Of a stretch of DNA of 64,000 nucleotides, positions 52,680 to 61,563 are shown piece after piece. Below the pieces are notes generated by a model. The model was not told where the DNA came from. It searched no databases and saw nothing but the letters and a program-made list of their open reading frames with translations. Made by a program: the position numbers and the translations under genes. Each line of letters starts with the position of its first letter. Positions within the stretch are counted from its first letter, which is position 1. Origin of the DNA: Aromatoleum anaerobium (GTDB lineage Bacteria; Pseudomonadota; Gammaproteobacteria; Burkholderiales; Rhodocyclaceae); NCBI RefSeq assembly GCF_012910705.2, contig NZ_WTVG02000037.1, positions 124,001 through 188,000 of the forward strand. Direction: 5' to 3'.

Positions 52680-52766
52680 ACGGAACAGCGACAGCAGGGT
52701 CGCATGACGGCGCCGAGCGGCCGCCGCAATTGCCGCCAATCCATGGAACGACGGGAGGAGATGAGG

Positions 52767-53945
52767 ATGCGCAAGAAACAACAAGAGAAAGCGTGTCGTG
52801 CGGTGCTGGCAGTGGTGATCGGCGTCCTGGTTCCGCTAGGCGCCGCGCAGGCCGCAGAGAAGGTCAAAGTGGGCCTGATGCTGCCTTACACCGGCACCTA
52901 TGCGGCGCTGGGCAACGCGATCACGAACGGCTTCAAGCAGCACGTTGCCGAGCAGGGCGGCACGCTGGGCGGGCGTGAAGTCGAGTACTTCGTCGTCGAT
53001 GACGAGTCGGATCCGTCGAAAGCGACCGAGAACGCGAGCAAGCTGGTCAAGCGCGACCAGGTCGACGTCCTCGTCGGCACGGTGCATTCGGGCGTCGCGC
53101 TGGCGATGGCGAAGGTCGCGCGCGACACCAAGACCTTGCTGATCATCCCGAACGCCGGCGCCGACGAGCTGACCGGCCCGCTGTGCGCACCGAACATCTT
53201 CCGCTCCTCGTTCACGAACTGGCAGCCGGCCTATGCAATGGGCAATGTTGCAGCCGAACGCGGCCACAAGAACGCGGTGACGCTGACGTGGAAATACGCC
53301 GCCGGCGAGCAGGCCGTCGCCGGTTTCAAGGAAGCGTTCGAGAAGGCCGGCGGCAAGGTCGCGAAGGAACTCTACCTGCCGTTCCCGAACGTCGAGTTCC
53401 AGCCTTTCCTGACCGAGATCGCGAATCTCAAGCCGGATGCGGTGTTCGTGTTCTTCGCCGGCGGCGGCGCGGCGAAGTTCGTCAAGGACTACGACGCCGC
53501 CGGGCTGAAGAAGAGCATCCCGCTGTACGGTTCGGGCTTCCTCACCGACGGCACGCTGGACGCGATGGGCGGCTCCGGCGAGAGTCTGTTGACGACGCTG
53601 CATTACGCCGACGGGCTCTCCCACGCGAAGGACGCGAGCTTTCGCACCGGCTACGCGACGAGCTACAAGATGCAGCCCGACGTCTACGCGGTGCAGGGCT
53701 ACGATGCGGCGCAACTGCTGCGTTCCGGCCTTGAGGGGGTAAAGGGCGGCAAGCTCGACCAGGCGGCGATGATCAAGGCGATGGAAGCGGCGAAAATCGA
53801 CAGCCCGCGCGGCGCGTTCACGATGTCGAAGGCGCACAACCCGGTGCAGGACATCTATCTGCGCAAGGTGGAAGGGCGCGACAACAAGCTCGTCGGCATC
53901 GCCGAGAAAGCGCTCGCAGACCCGGCCCGCGGCTGCAAGATGTAA
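52767..53945 (+). CDS. ABC transporter substrate-binding protein, LIV type (orphan, aromatic acid candidate)
   Basis: A 392-aa periplasmic receptor. Residues 1-27 are a signal peptide ending AAQAAEK. The mature protein begins VKVGLMLPYTGTYAALGNAI and contains VDDESDPSKATENASKLVKR and GTVHSGVALAMAKVAR; this group is frequently linked to aromatic-acid uptake. ATG 52767 is chosen because GGGAGGAG is about 7 bp upstream. There are no permease or ATPase genes beside it. A. evansii abm clusters also include a lone binding protein, which agrees with 2-aminobenzoate as ligand; this is inference. Confidence 0.86.
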   Translation: MRKKQQEKACRAVLAVVIGVLVPLGAAQAAEKVKVGLMLPYTGTYAALGNAITNGFKQHVAEQGGTLGGREVEYFVVDDESDPSKATENASKLVKRDQVDVLVGTVHSGVALAMAKVARDTKTLLIIPNAGADELTGPLCAPNIFRSSFTNWQPAYAMGNVAAERGHKNAVTLTWKYAAGEQAVAGFKEAFEKAGGKVAKELYLPFPNVEFQPFLTEIANLKPDAVFVFFAGGGAAKFVKDYDAAGLKKSIPLYGSGFLTDGTLDAMGGSGESLLTTLHYADGLSHAKDASFRTGYATSYKMQPDVYAVQGYDAAQLLRSGLEGVKGGKLDQAAMIKAMEAAKIDSPRGAFTMSKAHNPVQDIYLRKVEGRDNKLVGIAEKALADPARGCKM

Positions 53946-54107
53946 GCGATGCGGGGGCCGCCGGTTCGCCTGCCGCGACCCCGCCACGAAGGGGTGCCCC
54001 CTTCCTTCACCCCTCCCGGGTGGGGGTGGCGGCGACGGGCGTCGTTATATTCACTCCATGTTCAGCAGCCCCGGGTCGTCCCGGTGGCTCGTGCCAGGAG
54101 GAAGACC

Positions 54108-54785
54108 ATGACAGCTTTGGGCAACGCGATCGCGACGGGAGTCGTGCCCGAAGGGGCGGCGCGCAACGCGCGGGGCGGAGAGCGTTTTGCGGACGCCGGC
54201 GCCAAACCGGCAGCGGCAGTGATGACGTCGGTGTGGAAGACGCTGCTCGGCTTTCTGCCGTTCGGGCCGGCGGCCAGACCCGCTGCAGCGGCGAAGGGGG
54301 ACGCGCCGCAGGGGGACGTGCGGCCGGGCGTCGAACCGTGCGCCGCGTCGGCGATGTTCGAGCGCGAGGAGCTGATCCGGTTCGCGCACTGCGACCCGGC
54401 CGGGATCGTGTTCTACCCGCAGTATTTCGTCCTCCTGAACGGCCTTGTCGAGGACTGGTTCACCGAGGGGCTGGGGGCGGATTTCGCGGAACTCGTGACG
54501 GTGCACAAAATGGGCATCCCGACAGCGAGGATGGACTGCACGTTTTCCCGCCCGAGCCGTCTCGGCGACCGGCTGGTGCTCGGGCTGACGGTGACGAAGA
54601 TCGGCAACAGCGCGATCGACCTCGAAGTGCAGGGGCGCGTCGGCGACGAAATACGCCTGCAGGCCCGGCAGACGCTCGTGATGTGCTGCCTGGAAACGAT
54701 GAAATCAGTCCCGATTCCGCCGCAGATCCGCGCCGGCCTCGCGCGCTACTGCCGCAACGGATGTTCGAGCGAGGAGAAAGTGTGA
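54108..54785 (+). CDS. 4-hydroxybenzoyl-CoA-thioesterase-type protein with an N-terminal extension
   Basis: A 225-aa protein. From residue 83 it is a hot-dog thioesterase: MFEREELIRFAHCDPAGIVF, YPQYFVLLNGLVEDWF, with the Asp of HCDPAG as the expected catalytic residue. The first 82 residues are not part of the fold: they are rich in Ala, Gly and Pro and contain one amphipathic or hydrophobic stretch (VWKTLLGFLPFGPAARP). The ATG at 54108 has a strong AGGAGG site; an internal start at 54356 would give the usual 143-aa length. It probably hydrolyses aryl-CoA to release trapped CoA or clear dead-end thioesters. Confidence 0.82.
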   Translation: MTALGNAIATGVVPEGAARNARGGERFADAGAKPAAAVMTSVWKTLLGFLPFGPAARPAAAAKGDAPQGDVRPGVEPCAASAMFEREELIRFAHCDPAGIVFYPQYFVLLNGLVEDWFTEGLGADFAELVTVHKMGIPTARMDCTFSRPSRLGDRLVLGLTVTKIGNSAIDLEVQGRVGDEIRLQARQTLVMCCLETMKSVPIPPQIRAGLARYCRNGCSSEEKV

Positions 54786-54821
54786 TGAAGGGAATTCTCC
54801 CGATGAGGCATGGAGGTTCAG

Positions 54822-55310
54822 ATGCAGATTGAACTGGATGCGCCGCCGGCGACCGCGTCGTGCGTGTTTGCCGATCCGCCCGTGTGGCAGGCGATGCTCG
54901 ACCGGCATTGCGAACTTTTCACCGAGATGATCCCGGGCTCGGCGGTCGGCTTCGTGCCGCGTTCGGGCTCCGGCATCCAGCCGGGCAAGCACGTCGCCGG
55001 GCTCGTCGATAGCGGCAGCGACGTCGAGATGATGCGCTGGATGGCTGACGGCAGCGGCATGGTCGCGAGCGTGCAGCCTTATCCGGGCTTCCAGGACGCG
55101 CGCGTCGACCTGCTGTTCGTCGCCGACGACGTCGCGCTCACGGTGATGCACGCCTCGCTCGACGGCGACACGCTGTCGTCGATCAAGCGCCTGATCCGCC
55201 AGGGCAACATCATGTTCTTCGTGCTGCGCACGAAGTTCGAACTGCAGGACGCGGGCTACGAGGAGTTCCTCGACACGCTCGGCCTGGCCTTCCTGGGAGC
55301 GTGCCGATGA
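54822..55310 (+). CDS. unknown conserved-looking protein (162 aa)
   Basis: I do not recognise a family. The 162-aa protein is soluble with no signal peptide or membrane segment. It has mixed alpha/beta character (MLDRHCELFTEMIPGSAVGF, DVALTVMHASLDGDTLSSIK, KFELQDAGYEEFLDTLGLAF). Start at 54822 is selected over 54810 because GGAGG lies 6 bp before it. Its stop overlaps the start of the zinc-ribbon gene (ATGA, 55307-55310), so the two are likely partners. Placement after ligase, binding protein and thioesterase genes suggests an accessory role in aryl-CoA metabolism, which cannot be proved from sequence. Confidence 0.72.
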   Translation: MQIELDAPPATASCVFADPPVWQAMLDRHCELFTEMIPGSAVGFVPRSGSGIQPGKHVAGLVDSGSDVEMMRWMADGSGMVASVQPYPGFQDARVDLLFVADDVALTVMHASLDGDTLSSIKRLIRQGNIMFFVLRTKFELQDAGYEEFLDTLGLAFLGACR

Positions 55311-55528
55311 TCTTCCACAACCCGTCCGGCGCCCCGGAACTCGCGTGCGAACAGTGCGGCTGCCGCTGGTTCGATCGCATGCACGGCACGTGCTACGAAT
55401 GCGGCAGCCAGGTTCCCGCGGAAGAGATTGCCGAGTTCGACCGGGCGCTGCAGGCGTTCTGGGCGAAAAGTGCCGGCAAGGAAGGGTCGGCTGCCGTGCC
55501 GGGAGCGAATCCGCCCGCTGACGCGTGA
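55307..55528 (+). CDS. small zinc-ribbon-like protein (73 aa)
   Basis: A 73-aa protein with one CxxC-x13-CxxC arrangement (CEQCGCRWFDRMHGTCYECG), expected to bind a single Zn. The C-terminal part is a short helix and a disordered Ala/Gly/Pro tail. It is coupled to the unknown protein upstream, and its own stop overlaps a GTG (55525) that could start the regulator frame. Role unknown; a partner or metal-dependent adaptor of the 162-aa protein is plausible. Confidence 0.72.
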   Translation: MIFHNPSGAPELACEQCGCRWFDRMHGTCYECGSQVPAEEIAEFDRALQAFWAKSAGKEGSAAVPGANPPADA

Positions 55529-55593
55529 GGCTTCGGCGCGGATGGAAGCGCTGGTATCGTGGCGTTCCCGCATCACCAACGCACGGACGCTGC

Positions 55594-58281
55594 ATGAGGA
55601 ACAAGACCACCGAGGCAATCCCGTATCGTTTTGCCCTCAAGACGATGCCGCCGCATTCGGCGAAGCAGGCGCTCGCGCCGGCGCGCCTGCTCGAGCGCCT
55701 GCGCGAGACGGCCGAGCAGCCGCTGGTCGTCGTCACGTCGCTGGCGGGCTTCGGCAAGACCTCCTTGCTCGTGCAGTGGCGGCGCGAGCTGCTCGCGACC
55801 GGCGCGGCCGTCGCGTGGCTGACGGTCGACGCGAGCGACGACAGCGCGACGTTCATCCCGGCGCTGGTGGCGTCGATCCGCGTCGCGGTCGGGCTCGACG
55901 TGCCGGCGCGCGCGTTCGACCAGCTCGGCCAGTCGGGCGCCGACCTGTGGATCGCGAGCGAAGTCCTCGTGCAGATCCACGAACTCGCGCGCCCGACCTA
56001 CGTCCTCATCGATGACCTGCACCAGCTGTCCGACGCGCACGCCGTCGAGTTCGTCTATTACCTGATCCGCAACGCGCCGCCGAATTTCCATGTCGTCGCC
56101 ACTTCGCGCGCCGACCCGCCGTTCCCGGTCGAGGAACTGAACGCGCACGGGCTGTACACCCAGTTCGTCACCGAGGATCTGCGCCTGCGCCTCGACGACA
56201 CGATCGGTTTCCTGCGCCGGCGCCTCGGCGAAGACATCGACATCGAGACCTGCGCGCGGCTGCACGAGCGCACCGAAGGGTGGCCGATGGCGTTGCAGAT
56301 CGCCACCGCCGCGATGGCGCGGAAAAGCGACGTCGCGGGCACGGTGGCGGGGTTGTCGGGCGCGACCGGCGACATCGCGCGCTATTTCTCGCAGTTCGTG
56401 CTCGAAAGCCTGGAGCCGGACGCCGTCGCGATGCTCGTGCGTGCGTCGATCCTGAAGACGCAGCACCCCGAGCTGTGCACGGCCCTGAGCGGCGTCGCCG
56501 ACAGCGGCGAAATCCTGTCGCGGCTCGAGCAGAACACCGGGCTCGTGACGTCGGTCGGCGGCGACGGCGACAACTACCGCATGCACCCGCTGTTCATCGA
56601 GTACCTGCACAGCCTCCTCGACGCGCTGCCGGCCGACGAGCTGCGCGTGCTGCACGCGACCGCGGCCGAGTGGTTCGCCGCGCACAACATGCTCGAGCAG
56701 GCGGCCGACCACGCTTTCGTCGCCGGCATGCGCACCCAGGCGATGGACTGGATCGAGAAGCGCCTGCGCCACCTCGGCGTGCAGGGCCGGATCGTCGAAG
56801 TCCTGGCGTGGCTTGACCGCCTGCCGCCGGAGGAAATCACGCGGCGCGAAGGCATCCAGCTGACGGCCGCGTGGGCGTGCGCGCTGTGCTACCGCCCGCA
56901 GGATGCGGAGCGTCTGACCGACGTGATCCTCGCGCGCCCCGGGGTCACGCCCGAGATCGCGCTGCAGGCGAACATCGTGCGCTCGGCGGTCGCGATCCAC
57001 TGCGACGACTACACCCGCGCGCGCGGCTGCATCGAGAGCTACGACCCGGAGCTCGGGCCGCTGTACTGCAATACCCTGTCGTTCGTCGCGATCCATACCG
57101 GCTTCCCCGACCGCGCGCGCTATTACCAGCAGATTTCCGACGGCCGCGGACGCGGCGTGCGCAACTTCTACGACGCAATGTACGGCGCGTTCGCGGTCGG
57201 CCTCAGTTACCTGATCGAAGGCCAGGCGAGCGAGGCGGCGGGCGTTTTCCGCGCCGCGCTCGAACGCGCCGAGGCGAGCACCGGCTGGCGCTCGCTGCCG
57301 GCGGCGATGCAGGCGGCCGGCCTCGCGGCGGCGTGCTGGGAGCTCGGCGCCGAGGACGAAGCGCGCGCGCTGCTCGCGAACCGGCTCGATCTCATCGAGC
57401 AGGCGGCGCTGCCGGACGCGGTGATGCTCGCCTACCTGACGCTCGCGCGCTACGAGAACCAGAAGGGACGCGAAGGGAAGGCGTTCGACGCGCTGAACAG
57501 CCTCGCCGCGATCGGCGAGCTGCGCGGCCAGCCGCGCCTCGTCGTCGCGAGCCTCGGCGAGCAGCTGCGCCAGCACGCGATCCGCAACCGCGTCGTGTCG
57601 TGCCGCATGCTGCTGGGCGCGATCGACGAGATCGTCGCCGGCGCGGATCGCCCGGACCGCGGGCTGGAGGCGGAACTGCGCCTGGTCCGCGAGATCGCCG
57701 CCGCGCGCGTCGCGCTGCTCGATTTCAACGACGAGGTGGCCGCGCTCGCGCTCGAGCGCGCAGGCGGAATCGCCGCCCGGCTGCGACGCGGGCGCGACCA
57801 GCTCACCGTCAAGCTGCTTGCCGCGTGCTGCGAGGGGTCGGGCGACGAGGGTGCGGCGCGGCTTTTCGCCGAGGCGCTGAGCCTCGCCGAATCCTTCCGG
57901 CTCGTGCGCGTCATCGCCGACGACTGGCCGGCGGCGCTCGAATGCCTGCCGGAGCTCGACCGCTCCGGCCTCGCGCGGGGCGCGGGCATCACGCCGGGGT
58001 TCATCGAGCGTGCGACCGAACGCTGCCGCTTCGGCTGGGTGCCGGAAGCGAGCGGGCACAAAACGGCGGACTCGAAAAACCGCCCGGCGCAGCTCTCCGC
58101 GCGCGAGATGGAAATCCTCGGCGCGCTGTCGCTCGGCCGCTCGAACAAGGAAATCGCGAAGATGCTCGATGTCGGCGCCGAGACGATCAAGTGGCACATG
58201 AAGAACCTCCTCGCCAAGCTCAACGCCGCGAACCGCCGGCACGCGGTGGATCGGGCGCGGCTGCTCGGGATCATCGAGTAG
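55594..58281 (+). CDS. MalT-type LuxR-family ATP-dependent transcriptional regulator
   Basis: A large regulator (895 aa from ATG 55594, or 918 aa from a GTG at 55525 that overlaps the preceding stop). The STAND/NTPase domain has Walker A SLAGFGKTSLLVQW and Walker B-like TYVLIDDLHQL. A long TPR-like helical region follows. The C-terminal LuxR helix-turn-helix is LSAREMEILGALSLGRSNKE, IAKMLDVGAETIKWHMKNLL (about residues 830-885). MalT-like proteins bind an inducer and ATP, oligomerise and activate transcription. As the last gene behind the aminobenzoate genes it may be their activator. The family's N-terminus fits the later ATG better, but the start is uncertain. Confidence 0.87.
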   Translation: MRNKTTEAIPYRFALKTMPPHSAKQALAPARLLERLRETAEQPLVVVTSLAGFGKTSLLVQWRRELLATGAAVAWLTVDASDDSATFIPALVASIRVAVGLDVPARAFDQLGQSGADLWIASEVLVQIHELARPTYVLIDDLHQLSDAHAVEFVYYLIRNAPPNFHVVATSRADPPFPVEELNAHGLYTQFVTEDLRLRLDDTIGFLRRRLGEDIDIETCARLHERTEGWPMALQIATAAMARKSDVAGTVAGLSGATGDIARYFSQFVLESLEPDAVAMLVRASILKTQHPELCTALSGVADSGEILSRLEQNTGLVTSVGGDGDNYRMHPLFIEYLHSLLDALPADELRVLHATAAEWFAAHNMLEQAADHAFVAGMRTQAMDWIEKRLRHLGVQGRIVEVLAWLDRLPPEEITRREGIQLTAAWACALCYRPQDAERLTDVILARPGVTPEIALQANIVRSAVAIHCDDYTRARGCIESYDPELGPLYCNTLSFVAIHTGFPDRARYYQQISDGRGRGVRNFYDAMYGAFAVGLSYLIEGQASEAAGVFRAALERAEASTGWRSLPAAMQAAGLAAACWELGAEDEARALLANRLDLIEQAALPDAVMLAYLTLARYENQKGREGKAFDALNSLAAIGELRGQPRLVVASLGEQLRQHAIRNRVVSCRMLLGAIDEIVAGADRPDRGLEAELRLVREIAAARVALLDFNDEVAALALERAGGIAARLRRGRDQLTVKLLAACCEGSGDEGAARLFAEALSLAESFRLVRVIADDWPAALECLPELDRSGLARGAGITPGFIERATERCRFGWVPEASGHKTADSKNRPAQLSAREMEILGALSLGRSNKEIAKMLDVGAETIKWHMKNLLAKLNAANRRHAVDRARLLGIIE

Positions 58282-58385
58282 CGCGTGAGCGTTTTCTTTT
58301 CGGCATCGTCGGTTTCCGTCGGGTGCCGGCTGCGCCCCGACGGCACGCTGCCGTGCCTCGCCGGACGACTCGAGGCTGACGCGCC

Positions 58386-58403
58386 GATTACATCTTTGTA
58401 ATC
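58386..58403. promoter_or_regulatory. metal-response box GATTACA-N4-TGTAATC
   Basis: A perfect 7-bp dyad 65 bp upstream of the response-regulator start, of the kind bound by CopR/CusR/CzcR-type regulators. It probably mediates autoregulation of the two-component operon. Confidence 0.65.
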
Positions 58404-58467
58404 TCTGCTCATGTTGAGGCATGCCGGGGCAGAATGCGCTCGCGGATAGCCGCGGGGGACACGAGCA

Positions 58468-59148
58468 ATGAAAATCCTGATCGTCGAGGACGAGCCGAAA
58501 ACCGGTGATTACCTGCGCCAGGGGCTGGCCGAAGCGGGCTTCGTCGTCGATCTCGCGCGCGACGGGCTCGACGGCCTGCATCTGGCGCTCGACGGCGATT
58601 ACGACCTGATCGTGCTCGACGTGATGCTGCCGTCGCTCGACGGCTGGGGCGTGCTGCAGACGGTGCGGCGCAGCGGGCGGGACATGCCGGTGCTGTTCCT
58701 GACCGCGCGCGACCAGGTCGAGGACCGCGTGCGGGGGCTGGAGCTTGGCGCCGACGACTACCTCGTCAAGCCGTTCGCGTTTTCCGAGCTGCTGGCGCGC
58801 GTGCGCACGCTGCTGCGCCGCGGCAAGGCGAAGGAGCCGGAGATCTACAGCGCGGGCGACCTCGAACTCGACCTGCTGCGTCGGCGGGTGACGCGCGCCG
58901 GCGTGAAGGTCGACCTGACGTCGAAGGAGTTCGCGCTGCTCGAACTGCTGCTGCGCCGCCAGGGCGAAGTGCTGCCGCGTTCGCTGATCGCGTCGCAGGT
59001 GTGGGACATGAATTTCGACAGCGACACCAACGTCATCGAAGTCGCGGTGCGGCGGTTGCGCGCGAAAGTCGACGACCCGTTCGAGCCGAAGCTGATCCGC
59101 ACCGTGCGCGGCATGGGCTACGTGCTCGAAGCGCCGCAGACGCCGTGA
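58468..59148 (+). CDS. OmpR-family response regulator (CusR/CopR-like)
   Basis: A 226-aa regulator. The receiver domain has the acidic pocket VEDEP, phospho-acceptor Asp in [17 protein letters not shown] (about residue 51), and Lys in [15 protein letters not shown]. The C-terminal winged helix contains [40 protein letters not shown] and [12 protein letters not shown]. It resembles heavy-metal regulators of the CusR/CopR/IrlR group. Its stop overlaps the kinase start (GTGA). No metal efflux genes are in the window, so the target genes must lie elsewhere. Confidence 0.92.
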   Translation: MKILIVEDEPKTGDYLRQGLAEAGFVVDLARDGLDGLHLALDGDYDLIVLDVMLPSLDGWGVLQTVRRSGRDMPVLFLTARDQVEDRVRGLELGADDYLVKPFAFSELLARVRTLLRRGKAKEPEIYSAGDLELDLLRRRVTRAGVKVDLTSKEFALLELLLRRQGEVLPRSLIASQVWDMNFDSDTNVIEVAVRRLRAKVDDPFEPKLIRTVRGMGYVLEAPQTP

Positions 59149-60542
59149 AGCGCCCGTTGTCGCTGACGGCGCGGCTGGCGCTGCTGTTCGCAGCGCTGGC
59201 GGCGAGCCTGCTGATCGTCGTCGGCGTGGTGCTCGGGCGCGCAGTCGAGGCGCATTTCGTCGAACTCGACAGCCATGAGCTGCTCGGCAAGCTCGCGTTG
59301 ATCGAGAACCACCTGCTGACCTCCGTGACGTCCGAGGCGCGCGACACGCTTGCGCAGCGCCTCGATGACGCGCTCGTCGGCCACGACATGGTCGGCGTGC
59401 TGCTGCGCGACGCCGAAGGCAGCATCATCTACGTCGTCCATCCGGGCCACTTCGGCGCGCCGCAGCTCGCGGGGCAGCGCCTGCCGGCGGGCGTCGCGAG
59501 CTGGGAAAAGGACGGGCGCCATTACGTCGGCAGGGAAAGGACGTTCGCGCTGCCGTCCGCGGCGGGCGAGGGCAGCCGCGTCACCGCGCTGGTCGGGCTC
59601 GACATCACGCACCACGCGCAATTCCTCGACACGATGCGCCGCGGGCTGTGGCTCGGCATCTCGGTCGCGGCGGCGGTTGCGGCGATGCTCGGCTGGTGGG
59701 CGGCGCATCACGGCCTGGCGCCATTGCGCCGGGTCACCGCGACCGCTGGCGGCCTGTCGGCCGAGCGGCTCGGCGAGCGCCTGGCCGAGGCCGATGCGCC
59801 GACCGAAGTGCATGAGCTCGTCGAAGCGCTCAACGGCATGCTCGACCGCCTCGAGTCCGCGTTCCAGCGTCTTTCCGACTTCTCCGCCGACATCGCGCAC
59901 GAGCTGCGCACGCCGGTCTCGAACCTGATGACGCAGACCGCGGTGTGCCTGTCGCGCCCGCGCAGCGCCGACGAATACCGCGACGTGCTGGCGTCGAACC
60001 TCGAGGAATACGAGCGCATCGCGCGCATGGTCGGCGACATGCTGTTCATCGCGAAAGCGGAGAACGGCCGCCTGCCGCATCCCGACGAAACGGTCGCGCT
60101 CGCCACCGAGGCCCGCGCCCTCGTCGAGTTCTACGAAGCGCTCGCGGAGGAGCGCGGCGTGAAGATGGACGTGCGCGGTGACGCGCGCGTGCGCGGCGAC
60201 GGGCTGATGCTGCGCCGCGCGATTTCGAATCTGCTGTCGAACGCGATCCGTCATGCGCATGCGGGCGGGACGATCGAGATCACGATCGCGGACGAAGGCC
60301 CCCAGGTCGCGCTGCGCGTGCGAAACCACGGCGACACGATCGCTGCCGACCAGCTGTCGCGGGTCTTCGAGCGCTTCCATCGCGCCAGCGCCGACCGGCA
60401 GCGCCACGGCGAAGGGGCGGGGCTCGGGCTCGCGATCACTAGCGCGATCGTCGAGGCGCACGGCGGAACGATGAGCGCCGAGTCGGCCGATGGCGTCACG
60501 ACGTTCGGCATGCTTCTGCCGCGCGAGCGTGCGCCGTCCTGA
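59145..60542 (+). CDS. heavy-metal-type sensor histidine kinase (CusS-like)
   Basis: A 465-aa membrane kinase starting at GTG 59145. It has two transmembrane helices (about residues 10-32 and 160-180), a periplasmic sensor region between them, and HAMP with [20 protein letters not shown]. The phospho-acceptor H-box is [20 protein letters not shown], the N-box is [18 protein letters not shown], and the G-box is [11 protein letters not shown]. The architecture is that of CusS/CopS. It is coupled to the regulator gene. Ligand unknown, copper or silver by family analogy. Confidence 0.91.
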   Translation: MKRPLSLTARLALLFAALAASLLIVVGVVLGRAVEAHFVELDSHELLGKLALIENHLLTSVTSEARDTLAQRLDDALVGHDMVGVLLRDAEGSIIYVVHPGHFGAPQLAGQRLPAGVASWEKDGRHYVGRERTFALPSAAGEGSRVTALVGLDITHHAQFLDTMRRGLWLGISVAAAVAAMLGWWAAHHGLAPLRRVTATAGGLSAERLGERLAEADAPTEVHELVEALNGMLDRLESAFQRLSDFSADIAHELRTPVSNLMTQTAVCLSRPRSADEYRDVLASNLEEYERIARMVGDMLFIAKAENGRLPHPDETVALATEARALVEFYEALAEERGVKMDVRGDARVRGDGLMLRRAISNLLSNAIRHAHAGGTIEITIADEGPQVALRVRNHGDTIAADQLSRVFERFHRASADRQRHGEGAGLGLAITSAIVEAHGGTMSAESADGVTTFGMLLPRERAPS

Positions 60543-60596
60543 AGATGCGCCGGCACTTCCGGCCGCCGCGCAAAGCGTGGAGACTGTCGCCCAGCG

Positions 60597-61460
60597 ATGA
60601 TGAACAGCGGGAATCAACCAATGCGCATGGACACTTTTGTGCCGGGAATCACCGAACCTCCGCAGGCGAGCGACAGCGACCTGTGGTTCGTGTTCAACGC
60701 GGGCCGTCTGCTCGTGATCAGCGAAGGCGAGTCAGCGCGCGTCCCGAGCCGCGGCGAACTGGAGGAACTGGGTGTCGCCGCCGCGCGCTGCCGCCACTAT
60801 CTCGGCCGGCTCGGCGAGCGGGACTGCTTCACGGCTGCGGCTGAAGCGCCGCCCGAGCTGGCCGAACACGTCGAATGGCAGGGCCTGCGAAGGCTTTTCG
60901 GGCGGATCGACGAAACGGTGCTGACGATCGCCGGGCGCGCGGTCCAGATCATCGAGTGGGACGACACGCACCGGTATTGCGGCCGCTGCGGTTCGGCGAC
61001 GGCGCTGAAGCAGGGGGAGCGGGCGCGTGTGTGCCCGGATTGCGGGCTTGCGGGCTATCCGCGCCTGTCGCCGGCGGTGATGGGGCTGGTGCGGCGCGGA
61101 CGCGAACTGCTGCTCGCACGCTCGCCGCATTTCCCCGAAGGCATGTACAGCGCGCTCGCCGGTTTCGTCGAGCCCGGCGAAACGCTCGAACAGACGCTGG
61201 AGCGCGAAGTGCGCGAAGAGGTCGGCGTCGAGATCACGAACCTGCGCTATTTCGGCAGCCAGCCGTGGCCTTTTCCGCACTCGCTGATGATCGCCTTCGT
61301 CGCCGACTACGTCAGCGGCGAGATCGTCCCGCAGCCCGGCGAGATCGAGGCCGCCGACTGGTTCGGCATCGACCGCCTGCCGCGCCTGCCCCATCCGGTC
61401 AGCATCGCCCGCCGGCTCATCGACGAGACCGTGGCGTCGATCGCGCAGACCATCGCGTAG
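60597..61460 (+). CDS. nudC: NAD+/NADH diphosphatase (NudC)
   Basis: A 287-aa Nudix hydrolase. The zinc ribbon is CGRCGSATALKQGERARVCP plus DCG (about residues 126-150). The Nudix box is GFVEPGETLEQTLEREVREE followed by VGVEI (about 185-210), and the NudC-specific SQPWPFPHSLM follows it. It cleaves NADH or NAD+ to NMN(H) and AMP and can remove NAD caps from RNA. It is slightly longer than E. coli NudC (257 aa) at the N-terminus. Starts at 60597, 60600 or 60624 cannot be separated with certainty. Confidence 0.93.
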   Translation: MMNSGNQPMRMDTFVPGITEPPQASDSDLWFVFNAGRLLVISEGESARVPSRGELEELGVAAARCRHYLGRLGERDCFTAAAEAPPELAEHVEWQGLRRLFGRIDETVLTIAGRAVQIIEWDDTHRYCGRCGSATALKQGERARVCPDCGLAGYPRLSPAVMGLVRRGRELLLARSPHFPEGMYSALAGFVEPGETLEQTLEREVREEVGVEITNLRYFGSQPWPFPHSLMIAFVADYVSGEIVPQPGEIEAADWFGIDRLPRLPHPVSIARRLIDETVASIAQTIA

Positions 61461-61563
61461 CGATCGCGGGCCTGTAACAGAAGGTAAGCAGAATGCACCG
61501 GCACGCCCGGCAGTCTGCACGCGCAGGCGGCACGGGCAGGTCTTCATCCGCTGCGAGGAAGCA

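Noticed and set aside
53990-54060. GC-rich inverted repeat CACCCCTCCC/GGGTGGGGGTG after the second orphan binding protein, considered as terminator
   Set aside because: Imperfect stem with almost no loop and no T-run; too weak to list as a terminator.
55573-58581. 1002-codon minus-strand open frame opposite the MalT-type regulator
   Set aside because: Low-complexity Arg/Ala/Gln/Asp sequence with no motifs; the plus strand has Walker A and LuxR motifs.
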